Shown: positions 36,373 to 44,589 of the stretch, piece after piece
How positions within the stretch are numbered: the stretch's first letter is position 1
Layout of the letters: every line of letters starts with the position of its first letter
Origin: Lachnospiraceae bacterium
GTDB taxonomy: Bacteria > Bacillota > Clostridia > Lachnospirales > Lachnospiraceae
Direction: 5' to 3'
Length of the DNA stretch: 64,000 bases
NCBI GenBank assembly: GCA_017387565.1
Contig: JAFOEY010000006.1
Coordinates: forward strand, 62,001-126,000
Notes under the pieces: generated by a model
Told to the model about the DNA's origin: nothing
What the model saw: the letters and a program-made list of their open reading frames with translations, nothing else
The model's database searches: none
Position numbers and translations under genes: made by a program

Positions 36373-36828
36373 ATGAAATTTGTAATTCAAAACGTATTAA
36401 ATGCATCTGTGTCAGTTGACCAGAATGTTGTTGGACAAATTAATCAGGGTTATGTGGTGTTCATTGGCATATCAAATAAAGACAATGAAGAAACTGCCAA
36501 TAAAATGATACAAAAAATGTTAAATCTACGAATTTTTAAGGATGAAAACGGCAAAACCAATTTGTCTTTGGGACAAGTTTCCGGAGATTTAATGTTAATT
36601 TCACAATTTACTTTATATGCACATTGTAAACACGGAAATCGACCGTCATTTATAAACGCAGGTAAACCGGAACATGCACAAAATCTTTATAATTATATCA
36701 TTGAACAATGCCGGTTAAAAGTTTCAAACGTACAAACAGGTATATTTGGTGCTGATATGAAGGTCAGCTTAATCAATGATGGTCCATTTACAATTATATT
36801 GGATTCGGATGAACTTTTCGGCATATAG
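36373..36828 (+). CDS. dtd: D-aminoacyl-tRNA deacylase
   Basis: Hydrolyses D-aminoacyl-tRNAs. The 151-residue protein carries the two active-site motifs of the DTD fold: SQFTLYA and, near the end, NDGPFTI, the cross-subunit Gly-Pro motif. The catalytic-site region GNRPSF is also present. AAAGGA precedes the ATG. The 127-nt upstream gap has a short inverted repeat (ATTTAAC/GTTAAAT) and no convincing promoter. Confidence 0.95.
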   Translation: MKFVIQNVLNASVSVDQNVVGQINQGYVVFIGISNKDNEETANKMIQKMLNLRIFKDENGKTNLSLGQVSGDLMLISQFTLYAHCKHGNRPSFINAGKPEHAQNLYNYIIEQCRLKVSNVQTGIFGADMKVSLINDGPFTIILDSDELFGI

Positions 36829-36875
36829 CAACAATCAATATATATATTATTTGAATTGTACTTTATAATACATGC

Positions 36876-36907
36876 ACTATTCGTTAAACTGTCCTTTTGC
36901 GAATAGT
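36876..36907 (+). other. Hairpin 1 upstream of the 57-residue gene
   Basis: ACTATTCG and CGAATAGT form an 8-bp perfect stem with a 16-nt loop containing CTTTT. It lies downstream of dtd and could be a 3' structure, but has no T run after the stem. Confidence 0.5.
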
Positions 36908-36944
36908 TCCAAATCCATATACCTACAATACTACATTGTTTTTC

Positions 36945-36973
36945 ATATTGCAAGACCTCTTTTCTTTGCAATA
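36945..36973 (+). other. Hairpin 2 upstream of the 57-residue gene
   Basis: ATATTGCAA and TTGCAATAT form a perfect 9-bp stem around an 11-nt pyrimidine-rich loop. Its right arm overlaps a possible -35 box (TTGCAA at 36965-36970, then 17 nt, then TAGATA at 36988-36993), so it may instead be a protein-binding inverted repeat at a promoter. Confidence 0.5.
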
Positions 36974-37028
36974 TCATATCTAAAAAAATAGATACAATCA
37001 TTTAAATTAATTAAAAGGAGAACTATAT

Positions 37029-37202
37029 ATGGACATGGATGAAAATATGAATCTAAGCTCCAAAGAATTCGTTGCATTCAATAGAAAACTATTAAGAGAT
37101 TTAATTCAAATAAAAAACACAATCGAAAATGACGAAAAAGAAAAAGCATTAGAAATGCTAAGAGACCTAATCGTCGATACTGAATGCGATATTCAAGCAT
37201 AA
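37029..37202 (+). CDS. 57-residue hypothetical protein
   Basis: A small gene too short for a usual length cut-off, supported by AAAAGGAG about 8 nt before the ATG, by clean closure with TAA, and by a terminator 13 nt after the stop. The product (MDMDENMNLSSKEF...) is acidic and strongly helical, with heptad-like leucine/isoleucine spacing, and ends in DTECDIQA. No membrane helix or known domain is visible. It stands alone between dtd and the convergent ABC operon. It could be a small regulator or adaptor; I cannot assign a function. Confidence 0.7.
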   Translation: MDMDENMNLSSKEFVAFNRKLLRDLIQIKNTIENDEKEKALEMLRDLIVDTECDIQA

Positions 37203-37214
37203 AATATTAAAGAC

Positions 37215-37249
37215 AAAAGGCAAAAGAATCAAATTCTCTTCTGCCTTTT
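37215..37249. terminator. Bidirectional terminator between the small gene and the ABC operon
   Basis: AAAAGGCA and TGCCTTTT form the outer stem, with AGAA/TTCT-type pairing inside. T-rich sequence follows on the plus strand, and TTTTGT on the minus strand, fitting convergent transcription. Confidence 0.85.
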
Positions 37250-37254
37250 AATCT

Positions 37255-38538
37255 TTACTCATATCGCAGCGCTTCAATCGGGTTCATTTTAGCTGCCTTA
37301 TTAGCCGGATAATATCCAAAAGTCACACCAATTAACATAGAAAATACAACTGAGAATATAATACTTTGGACAGATGCACTGGCATCGTACCCCAAGATAG
37401 TCACTGCTGCAGAGCCCAGTATAATTCCCAATACAATACCTATAAAACCTCCTACCAGACATATTACAACAGATTCTGTGATAAATTGTAATCTAATTGA
37501 TGCATTTGTTGCTCCAAGTGCTTTACGTGTACCAATTTCTCTTGTTCTTTCTGTGATGGAAACAAGCATGATATTCATAACACCTATTCCTCCAACCAAC
37601 AAAGATATGCCTGCAATAATAGAAATCGCAATGGAAATAGTCGATAACATTTCTGTCATACTTTCCAACATACTCTCCATACTGGTAACGTTTACCTCAT
37701 AGTTTTCGTTTTTGGCATAATATACATTAAAAAAATACTTAGTCTGTTCCATAAACGTTTCATTATCGGTATCCGTTGTGGTAACAATTGTAAACTGTGT
37801 ATAACCCTCCTCTGAATGATTTTGTTCTTTCGCTGTCTTTAAAGGAAGATATACATCTGTCGTCACATCTTCATCTGATTCCGATGTAAACATAGAGTTC
37901 TCTTCATATTCATATACTCCTACAATGGTATATGTATAATACTTACCATTTATATTGATATTGATTGCTGATTCTAATGCATTATAATTATCTCCATCAA
38001 AAAGATTTTTGACAAGCTTTTCTGAAACCAGTACGACTTTTCTGCCTTCTTCCTGGTCTCTATCAGTTAAACTTCTACCTGATAACAGAGTTAATTCATT
38101 GATACTCAAATACCCGATATTAACTCCGACAATATTCACATTTGCAGACAGATTACCATCTTCTGCTGTTCCGCTTCCAATGCTTTCACTAATGGAAATG
38201 GCATCAATATTGTCAGGATACTCTTCTTTATAAGCGGACAACATTTCATCTGTAATATAGTCATCACTTGTCATGGATTTTCGAAATCCGGCTCCGAAAC
38301 GCATACCACTTTCCGTAACTTCTTCCGAATAACTCTTTTGCTTAAGTCCCACCGTCAAATTATTCGCTCCCATTTCCTGCATGGAAGATGTAACCGAAGT
38401 ATTTAACGAGTTCCCTACCGTCATAATCGCAATTACAGAAGCAATGCCGATAATAATGCCAAGCATTGTTAAAAAAGCCCGCATTTTATTTGATTTCAAT
38501 CCTGATAGAGCCAGGAGAATATTTTCACCGATTAACAT
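37255..38538 (-). CDS. MacB-type ABC transporter permease
   Basis: 427 residues with the MacB/FtsX layout: one N-terminal membrane helix (about 18-40) followed by a large extracytoplasmic domain (about 45-300), then three C-terminal helices. MRAFLTMLGIIIGIASVIAI and VGGIGVMNIMLVSITERTREIGTRKALGA are signature segments. It works with the ATPase and adaptor encoded upstream, probably exporting a peptide, antimicrobial or lipoprotein-like substrate. GAAAGGAG lies 12 nt before the ATG. Confidence 0.95.
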   Translation of the reverse strand: MLIGENILLALSGLKSNKMRAFLTMLGIIIGIASVIAIMTVGNSLNTSVTSSMQEMGANNLTVGLKQKSYSEEVTESGMRFGAGFRKSMTSDDYITDEMLSAYKEEYPDNIDAISISESIGSGTAEDGNLSANVNIVGVNIGYLSINELTLLSGRSLTDRDQEEGRKVVLVSEKLVKNLFDGDNYNALESAINININGKYYTYTIVGVYEYEENSMFTSESDEDVTTDVYLPLKTAKEQNHSEEGYTQFTIVTTTDTDNETFMEQTKYFFNVYYAKNENYEVNVTSMESMLESMTEMLSTISIAISIIAGISLLVGGIGVMNIMLVSITERTREIGTRKALGATNASIRLQFITESVVICLVGGFIGIVLGIILGSAAVTILGYDASASVQSIIFSVVFSMLIGVTFGYYPANKAAKMNPIEALRYE

Positions 38539-38540
38539 AG

Positions 38541-39233
38541 TTATTGCTTTCTCCTTTCTCCGACAATCTCTCCGTCTTTTAACGTAATGATACGTTCTGT
38601 TTCTTCTGCAAGTTCCGGAGAATGAGTAATCAAAATAATCGTTTTTCCCTGCTCCTTATGCAATTTATGAAAAATATCCATAATCTTTCTTCCTGTTTTG
38701 GAATCCAGTGCACCTGTCGGTTCATCCGCAAGTATGATAGAAGGATTGTTTGCCATAGCTCTTGCAATGGCAACTCGTTGTTTTTGGCCACCGGATAATT
38801 CATCAGGATTATGCATCATACGATCTGACATATCTACAATATCTAATAATTCTTTAGCGCGCTCCAATCTATCTTTTTTTTTCATACCTGCGTATAGCAT
38901 AGGTAATTTCACATTTTTTAAAGCACTGGTTCTTGCAACTAAATTGTAGGTTTGAAAAACAAAACCAATCTTTTTATTTCTTATACCGGACAATTCCCAA
39001 TCTTTCGCTTTTTCAATATCAACTCCATCTAAATTATAATAACCATCTGTTGGTCGGTCTAAAACCCCAATGATATTCATAAATGTAGATTTTCCTGAGC
39101 CGGATGCACCGACAATCGATAAAAACTCTCCTTTATCAACTGTAAGATTTAATCCATGAAGTATTTCCAATTCATTCGGAGTATTCAGATAAAAGCTTTT
39201 TCGAATATTTTTTAAATCTAACATGACTGCCAT
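38541..39233 (-). CDS. MacB-type ABC transporter ATP-binding protein
   Basis: 230 residues with Walker A GASGSGKST (about 42-50), Q-loop GFVFQTYNLV, signature LSGGQKQRVAIARAM, Walker B IILADEPTGALD and H-loop ILITHSPEL. This is the MacB/LolD class of ATPases that pair with FtsX-type permeases. AGGAGG upstream; the stop of the adaptor gene overlaps that site. Confidence 0.97.
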   Translation of the reverse strand: MAVMLDLKNIRKSFYLNTPNELEILHGLNLTVDKGEFLSIVGASGSGKSTFMNIIGVLDRPTDGYYNLDGVDIEKAKDWELSGIRNKKIGFVFQTYNLVARTSALKNVKLPMLYAGMKKKDRLERAKELLDIVDMSDRMMHNPDELSGGQKQRVAIARAMANNPSIILADEPTGALDSKTGRKIMDIFHKLHKEQGKTIILITHSPELAEETERIITLKDGEIVGERRKQ

Positions 39234-39246
39234 AGCTTAAATCCTC

Positions 39247-41240
39247 CTAAAATCCACCACCGGGCATTCCACCGCCAAAACCACCGGACATACCGCCTCC
39301 ACCGGATCTATTACCACCGCCGGGCATGCCATCACCACCGGGCATCATCATTTCATCAGAAAAACCTTTACTTGAATTATCACCGGATGATGCCGTGGCT
39401 ACAATCTTCATTCCTTCGTATAATTCATCACTGATAATTTCTGTATAATAATCATTTTCCATACCGGTTTCTACATATAACCTTTTTGTTGTAGTGTTAA
39501 CTTCATTAGTGTTTTCATTAGTATTTTCTTTGGTATTATCTTTTGTATTATCTTTTGTATTATCTTTGGTGTTTTCATTGTTATTATCATTACCATTTCC
39601 CTTACCGTTTAAGTTAAAACGATTATCATTTTGAACTGTCTCATCCATGATTTCAATGTATGTATTTCCATCCTCATCTGTCTGAATACAATCATAGGCA
39701 ACTGCATATACATCCTCAGCCGATTGCAAAATAATACTTGTTTTTGCTGTCATACCAATTCGAATTCGTTCATCATAATCATTCAATACAATCTGTATTT
39801 CATATCCGCTTGAAGAAGATGTGTTTCCGCCCATTGAGTTTGCCGTATTTGCATTGGATTCTGCTGACGAATCAGGAGTTGGGGCTACAAAAGATACAAC
39901 TCCTTGTAATTCATCATCATCAGTTGCATCTGTTTTAATTACGGCTTTTAAATCCTTACTAATATCCGAAATATCATATTATCAACGGATGCATCTACAA
40001 TAAAATGTTCCATATCTTCTACTACAAATAAGGTTCCACCCTCATATTGATCTCCGGCTTCCACATTAATAGTCGTAATCACGCCACTGATTGGAGATGT
40101 AACAACTACTTCACCAAGTTTTTCTTCTACGTTTTGTACCTGATCATTTTCCGTTATTTTACTATTTTTTTGCTCCAATGAAGTAATCTGATAATTATAT
40201 TTTGATTCTTCAATCTGTTTAGCATTCTTTTCGTTTGTCTCTGTCTGCGTATTTATTTTTCCATAATATGCACCATATGCTGCATCTGCCTGACTAGAAT
40301 ACTCTTCATAACTTGCAAGTGCCTGGCTCTCTTTTTGTTTTGCTGTATCTATTTTACTTTGTGCAACTGTTAAAGGATTTTCATATTGCAAAACTGTATT
40401 ATCATAGTTCGATTTTGCCAGTTGCAGCGTATCATATAAATCACTTGTTAATTGTACATCACTTACTGCTTCTGCTTTATCATATTCTGCCTGCGCAGCA
40501 TCCAACAACGTCTTTGCATCTGCTACTTTTGTGCTCCACCCTTCGGTTTCAGCCTGTGTTTTTAATGTATCATATTCACTTAGTGCAGTTTGTACTTCAG
40601 TCTGGGCAGTCTGATATTCTGATAAAGCCGAATCCCTTTTTACGCATAAAGTATTATAATTACTCAAAGCAATATTAACGTCTTCTTGTAATCCGGCAGC
40701 CTGATTATTATAGTTATTCTGGGCATCCTCGACTGCTTTGGCAGCATCGCTAAGTGTTTTTTGATTTTTCAAAGAATTGATTTCCAGACTATTTTCTGCC
40801 GTTTCCAGTTCTTTTTCTAAATCAGAACTATCAAACGTTATTATGGTATCACCTGCATTGACATAATCCCCCACACAAACATTGACTTCTTTGATTTCCG
40901 TATTTGTTAATGAAGTGGATACACTTCTCTTATCTGCACTCGCAATGGTTCCGGTAACACTGATAGATGATGTTAAGTCCCTTTTACTTAATGTAGTTGT
41001 CAATGGAACATTTGCACGCTCATTTATAATATTTTTCATAGCATTTCTTTTATTAAAAAAACATATTACAAAAATGATTAATATTAAAATGAGTATAATA
41101 AAAAAGCATAACTTTTTATGATTATTTACCAAAACGAAAAAATTTGATAATATACTTTTTTTATCCTGATTGATATTTCCTGTTTTTTTATTCTCACCCA
41201 TCTCTTTAGTTTTTTTTGTAGACAAAATATTATTTAGCAT
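39247..41240 (-). pseudogene. HlyD/MacA-like adaptor of the ABC exporter, split by a 1-nt frameshift
   Basis: The upstream part (41240 to about 39981) starts at an ATG with AGGAGG and encodes a membrane helix (about 44-64), a barrel half, a long coiled-coil hairpin with Ala/Gln/Tyr-rich repeats, and the second barrel half ending VVEDMEHFIVDASVD, then stops at 39948. The rest continues in another frame (DISDISKDLKAVIK onward) to 39247. Adding one G on the minus strand between 39981 and 39980 restores VDEYDISDI, as in relatives. The second part has Lys-Asp-Asn-Thr repeats and a Gly/Pro/Met-rich tail. It may be a true mutation or a sequencing error; the partner genes look intact. Confidence 0.85.
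39527..39574 (-). repeat. 12-nt tandem repeat in the adaptor gene
   Basis: Four 12-nt units on the plus strand: TCTTTGGTATTA, TCTTTTGTATTA twice, TCTTTGGTGTTT. They encode Lys-Asp-Asn-Thr repeats on the minus strand; related Glu-Asn-Thr-Asn units follow. The period is a multiple of three, so copy-number change would alter length without shifting the frame. Confidence 0.85.
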
Positions 41241-41400
41241 AAAAAAATACCTCCTAATTTTAGAAGATATTTTAATAAAAAAATTTGAAGACATTTTTAA
41301 AAGTATGTGATAAAAATGTGAAAATTTTCCATATTAGGAAATTATAATATTCAGGAAAACATATAGAAATCTATTAATAGTTTAATTAATAGTTCACTTA

Positions 41401-41796
41401 TTACTTCAATTCATCCGAATAATAAGGCAGCATAATATAGGTTCCGTTTGTGATATGCTCACCATTGATTTTATTAATCTGCTGGATTTCTTTTGCATAT
41501 TCTTTCACACAACTGTAATGATCATAGTCAATATTTGCCTCAGCAATATTCCACAAGGTATCTCCGGGAACGATGCAGTAGTTAGCATAATATTTGTAAT
41601 CACTTGCACCTTTAGAGGAATTAGCTTTCGCGTTCATGGAAAAAACAGAACCGGTAAAAACAATAACAAATAATGCAGTCATCACTGAGAAAAATAATTT
41701 TCTCTTCAATTCCTGTCTTTTTCTTTTCTTATATGAAATCCTTTTAACATATATACTGTCTTTCTCTCGTATTTCATTTTTAATTTCATTTCTCAT
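41401..41796 (-). CDS. LysM-domain cell-division suppressor, YneA-like
   Basis: 131 residues with a basic cytosolic N-terminus (to about 35), one membrane helix (about 36-55), and a C-terminal LysM-like domain with VPGDTLWNIAEANI and NGTYIMLPYY. Divergent from lexA and under LexA operators, it matches the B. subtilis yneA-lexA arrangement, where YneA blocks division during the SOS response. Sequence similarity is limited to the LysM, so the function is inferred from layout. AGAGGAGA precedes the ATG at 41796; the longer start at 41829 is rejected. Confidence 0.8.
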   Translation of the reverse strand: MRNEIKNEIREKDSIYVKRISYKKRKRQELKRKLFFSVMTALFVIVFTGSVFSMNAKANSSKGASDYKYYANYCIVPGDTLWNIAEANIDYDHYSCVKEYAKEIQQINKINGEHITNGTYIMLPYYSDELK

Positions 41797-41836
41797 ATCG
41801 ATCTCTCCTCTTTTGATTTTGCAAACCAATCAATAC

Positions 41837-41850
41837 CGAACATCAGTTGT
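41837..41850. promoter_or_regulatory. Degenerate LexA operator (box 4)
   Basis: CGAACATCAGTTGT matches the Gram-positive SOS box CGAACRNRYGTTCG at its left half (CGAAC) and in GTT on the right. It lies inside the yneA-like leader, next to a perfect box. Weak on its own. Confidence 0.45.
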
Positions 41851-41862
41851 GAACATTTGTTC
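41851..41862. promoter_or_regulatory. LexA operator (box 1)
   Basis: GAACATTTGTTC fits the palindromic SOS core GAAC-N4-GTTC exactly. It lies 11 nt downstream of the yneA-like -10 box, over the transcription start region. Confidence 0.88.
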
Positions 41863-41872
41863 TATATTTTGA

Positions 41873-41901
41873 ATTATAAGAACATTTGTTTGTTTTGTCA
41901 A
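41873..41901 (-). promoter_or_regulatory. Promoter for the YneA-like gene
   Basis: On the minus strand: TTGACA (41901-41896), 17-nt spacer, TATAAT (41878-41873), a full consensus sigma-A promoter. SOS box 2 lies inside the spacer, and box 1 just downstream, so LexA should block it tightly. Confidence 0.88.
41880..41891. promoter_or_regulatory. LexA operator (box 2)
   Basis: GAACATTTGTTT differs from the perfect core by the last base. It sits between the -35 and -10 boxes of the YneA-like promoter, 29 nt from box 1 (same helix face roughly three turns away). Confidence 0.8.
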
Positions 41902-41909
41902 GTAAAATT

Positions 41910-41923
41910 CGAACAAATTTTCG
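41910..41923. promoter_or_regulatory. Putative LexA operator (box 3)
   Basis: CGAACAAATTTTCG keeps CGAAC and TTCG at the ends. It is 11 nt upstream of the proposed lexA -35 box, so may serve autoregulation. Confidence 0.55.
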
Positions 41924-41933
41924 GAATATATGT

Positions 41934-41962
41934 TTGCTTTTTTCTTTTGACAATGTTATACT
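41934..41962 (+). promoter_or_regulatory. Promoter for lexA
   Basis: TTGCTT at 41934-41939, 17-nt spacer, TATACT at 41957-41962. An alternative is TTGACA at 41947-41952 with TAATAA 18 nt further. Either leaves a leader of more than 70 nt. Confidence 0.6.
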
Positions 41963-42054
41963 AATTATAGTAATAAAGATACATACGTTTACATGATATT
42001 GATTTTATTCAATTTTATTGCAATTTACATTTTTAATTTCTGGAGGTTCTTTAT

Positions 42055-42675
42055 ATGAGTCAGGGAAAAATTTCTACCAAACAACAACAAATCCTGGAAT
42101 TTATGAAAGATGAGATTTTGGCCAAAGGTTATCCGCCGTCAGTACGGGAAATATGTGAAGCTGTTAATTTAAAATCGACATCATCCGTGCATTCTCATTT
42201 AGAAACATTAGAAAAAAACGGTTATATTCGTCGTGATCCTACCAAACCTCGCGCTATTGAAATTGTCGATGATGGATTTCAGATGGTACGTCGCGAGACA
42301 TCAAGCATTCCGATTATCGGAACGGTTGCTGCCGGTCAGCCCATTTTTGCTCAACAAAATATAGAAGGCTATTTTCCTATCCCTGCTGATTTCATTCCTT
42401 CCGGAACAGGTGATACCTTTGTTTTAAGAGTAAAAGGTGAAAGCATGATTAATGTCGGCATTTTTGAAGGAGATCAGATTTTTGTCCAGCAATGCAATAA
42501 TGTCAGAAATGGTGATATTGTTGTGGCTCTGGTTGAAGATTCGGCTACTGTCAAGACATTTTATAAAGAAAACGGACACATCCGCTTACAGCCTGAAAAT
42601 GACACGATGGAGCCCATCATTGTCGATGATTGTACGATTTTAGGCAAAGTATTCGGAGTGTTCCGTTTGTGTTGA
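42055..42675 (+). CDS. lexA: SOS repressor LexA
   Basis: A transcriptional repressor that self-cleaves when RecA is active. 206 residues with an N-terminal winged helix ([46 protein letters not shown]), cleavage site Ala93-Gly94 in TVAAGQP, and catalytic Ser130 (GESM) and Lys167 (SATVKTF). GGAGG precedes the ATG. The operator array upstream supports autoregulation and control of the divergent YneA-like gene. Confidence 0.98.
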   Translation: MSQGKISTKQQQILEFMKDEILAKGYPPSVREICEAVNLKSTSSVHSHLETLEKNGYIRRDPTKPRAIEIVDDGFQMVRRETSSIPIIGTVAAGQPIFAQQNIEGYFPIPADFIPSGTGDTFVLRVKGESMINVGIFEGDQIFVQQCNNVRNGDIVVALVEDSATVKTFYKENGHIRLQPENDTMEPIIVDDCTILGKVFGVFRLC

Positions 42676-42704
42676 TTTTCATATATATCGATATATATAA
42701 TGTG

Positions 42705-42747
42705 AAAAAGCGTCTGCAGACTTACATCATATCTGCAGGCGCTTTTT
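42705..42747 (+). terminator. Intrinsic terminator after lexA
   Basis: AAAAAGCG-CTGCAGA and TCTGCAG-CGCTTTTT form a stem of about 15 bp with one mismatch around a small loop, ending in TTTTTAT. The A-rich 5' side means it could also act from the other strand. Confidence 0.9.
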
Positions 42748-42880
42748 ATAGCGGATGATTCAAATATAATTTAGGACAATTATATGTTATCTTAAACATT
42801 AAGCATTCATCCATTTTAATAAAACAGATTTCTTAATAAAAACAACTATACTCAATTTTTAGTATGTACATGATAAACCC

Positions 42881-43504
42881 TTATTTTGATACAGCATAAA
42901 AACTGTCTTTTAAAGTGCTAAAATCACTATTATCCCACTGTGCAAAGGTAATTACGGCAATACGGGTTCCTTTTTTTACCGCATAAACTCTTTCGTATAC
43001 TTTATGTCCGGAAAAATCACCGGAAATAGAAATAGCTTTACGCTTTTTACCCATAAAGTTTTCTTCAATCACACTCATGTCTGTTACGGTAATGCCCATT
43101 GATTCTAAGGATGCTTTTAAATCATCATTTGCAGCAGAATCAATATAATCATCTTCTGAAAACATCGACTGTGCTAACTCAAGTTTTTGGACATTAATAT
43201 TAACGGTATCCATTCCATTTGAATGTACAGCCATCATATCTACATAATAGCTTTTTTCCGTAAAATACTTTTTATAATCTTCGCCAACCATATCTTTTGT
43301 CATATCATTTACTTCTAAAATCTGTTCTTCATTATAAAAATTCCAGTTCTTGTCCAGTTCACATCCAATTCCGATAAAACTGTTTTCATACACATTACCG
43401 TTGACTGTTCCCAAAAGGAAATCCTTATCATCAGAATTTCCGCATGCTACCATTGAAATCATGATTCCAATAATCATAATTAACGTTAAAATTTTTTTCT
43501 TCAC
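42881..43504 (-). CDS. Hypothetical lipoprotein
   Basis: 207 residues with a lipoprotein signal (MKKKILTLIMIIGI...) and lipobox MVAC; the mature part starts GNSDDKDF. No known domain; VYERVYAVKKGTRIAVITF near the end resembles the sandwich of small Clostridial lipoproteins that bind or sense ligands. The start codon is GTG with GGGAGAAAG upstream. It lies 68 nt downstream of rsfS on the same strand, with no terminator seen between them. Confidence 0.82.
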   Translation of the reverse strand: MKKKILTLIMIIGIMISMVACGNSDDKDFLLGTVNGNVYENSFIGIGCELDKNWNFYNEEQILEVNDMTKDMVGEDYKKYFTEKSYYVDMMAVHSNGMDTVNINVQKLELAQSMFSEDDYIDSAANDDLKASLESMGITVTDMSVIEENFMGKKRKAISISGDFSGHKVYERVYAVKKGTRIAVITFAQWDNSDFSTLKDSFYAVSK

Positions 43505-43572
43505 TTGTCTTTCTCCCTCATAAGTTAAAATTTTATTTAAAAGTTATATCCAATTATCCATGGAACAAACTT

Positions 43573-43935
43573 TTATAACTGTGTAATATCCATTCTCTTT
43601 CCATCTCTCCAAATTCTTTCCAAATCATAGAAAAGTCGGTTTTCTTTATCAAAAATATGGATTACAATATCACGATAATCCAATAAAATCCAGTTACCGC
43701 TCTCATATCCTTCACATTGTTTTTTATCAATTCCCATTCTTCCAAGCTTTTCTTCTACATTATCACACAAAGCCTGAACCTGGTTACGGTTGGAACCGGA
43801 TACCATAATAAAATAATCTGCAAGTGTTGATATTTCGGTAATATCAATCACACTGATGTCTTCTCCTTTTTTGTCCTCTAAAGCCTCAATCACAGCTTTT
43901 ACCATAGTAAGAGATGTTATTTCCTGATTGCTCAT
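43573..43935 (-). CDS. rsfS: Ribosome silencing factor RsfS
   Basis: 120 residues. Binds ribosomal protein L14 and blocks subunit joining when nutrients are short. Family segments are ADYFIMVSGSNRNQVQALC, EGYESGNWILLDYRDIVIHIF and FYDLERIW. AGGAGG precedes the ATG. The start overlaps the yqeK stop by 4 nt. The order nadD-yqeK-rsfS is conserved in Firmicutes. Confidence 0.96.
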   Translation of the reverse strand: MSNQEITSLTMVKAVIEALEDKKGEDISVIDITEISTLADYFIMVSGSNRNQVQALCDNVEEKLGRMGIDKKQCEGYESGNWILLDYRDIVIHIFDKENRLFYDLERIWRDGKRMDITQL

Positions 43936-44540
43936 ACTTCCTCCTGATTTGACAATAATTTTTTATAATAATGATAAGTTTCCTGTGTTTTTATATCGAG
44001 TTCCGCATTTTTATCTTTTAAATACGAAAGCGTACTCTCCAGAATTAACAAAATCGTTTGATCCGGATTACGAAATGCCAATTTCCGGACTTCATCAAGC
44101 ATTGGTAATGGGCGTCTGTTTGGTTCAATATAATCCGCAATATAAAGAATTTTATCCAATAACGACATCTTTGGCTTACCGGTTGTGTGGCACGCAATGG
44201 CCGAAAAAATATCTTCATCGTCAATATGAAAAACGTCTTTTAAGCGATACGCTCCGAGTTTTGCATGGATTAATTCCGGATTTTTTTCCTCGGCAGAGTT
44301 TAAAATGATTTGATACTTTTTACAAAGATTACGTTTTTCGTCTGTAGGAATACACTTGGCATTATCATGCAATAATCCTGCCAAATAAGCCTTTTTCATG
44401 TTGGCACCATATGACATAGCCAGGCAAAGTGAAACGTCTGCTACGCCCTTTGTATGGACATATCGTTTACGGTCCAAATCCTTTTTTAATCTTTTTCTAA
44501 TATTTTTATAAAGTTCGTCATCAGTATTTAATGATTCCAA
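43932..44540 (-). CDS. yqeK: HD-domain symmetrical Ap4A hydrolase YqeK
   Basis: 202 residues. HD metal motif in LAGLLHDNAK (about 61-70), with earlier RYVHTKGVADVS and later CHTTGKPKMSLLDKILYIADYIEPNR, which match YqeK. YqeK-type proteins cleave diadenosine tetraphosphate into ADP. The start is TTG at 44540, with GGGAG 8 nt upstream; the next ATG would cut into the domain. Confidence 0.94.
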   Translation of the reverse strand: MESLNTDDELYKNIRKRLKKDLDRKRYVHTKGVADVSLCLAMSYGANMKKAYLAGLLHDNAKCIPTDEKRNLCKKYQIILNSAEEKNPELIHAKLGAYRLKDVFHIDDEDIFSAIACHTTGKPKMSLLDKILYIADYIEPNRRPLPMLDEVRKLAFRNPDQTILLILESTLSYLKDKNAELDIKTQETYHYYKKLLSNQEEV

Positions 44541-44589
44541 ATTATAATCTCCCGATGTTACTGTATTAATTGTTTAAGCAAAATGTGCA

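Noticed and set aside
39940-39990. Programmed frameshift in the adaptor gene
   Set aside because: No slippery heptamer with a following structure is seen, and a missing base restores the expected sequence, so a plain deletion or read error is more likely.
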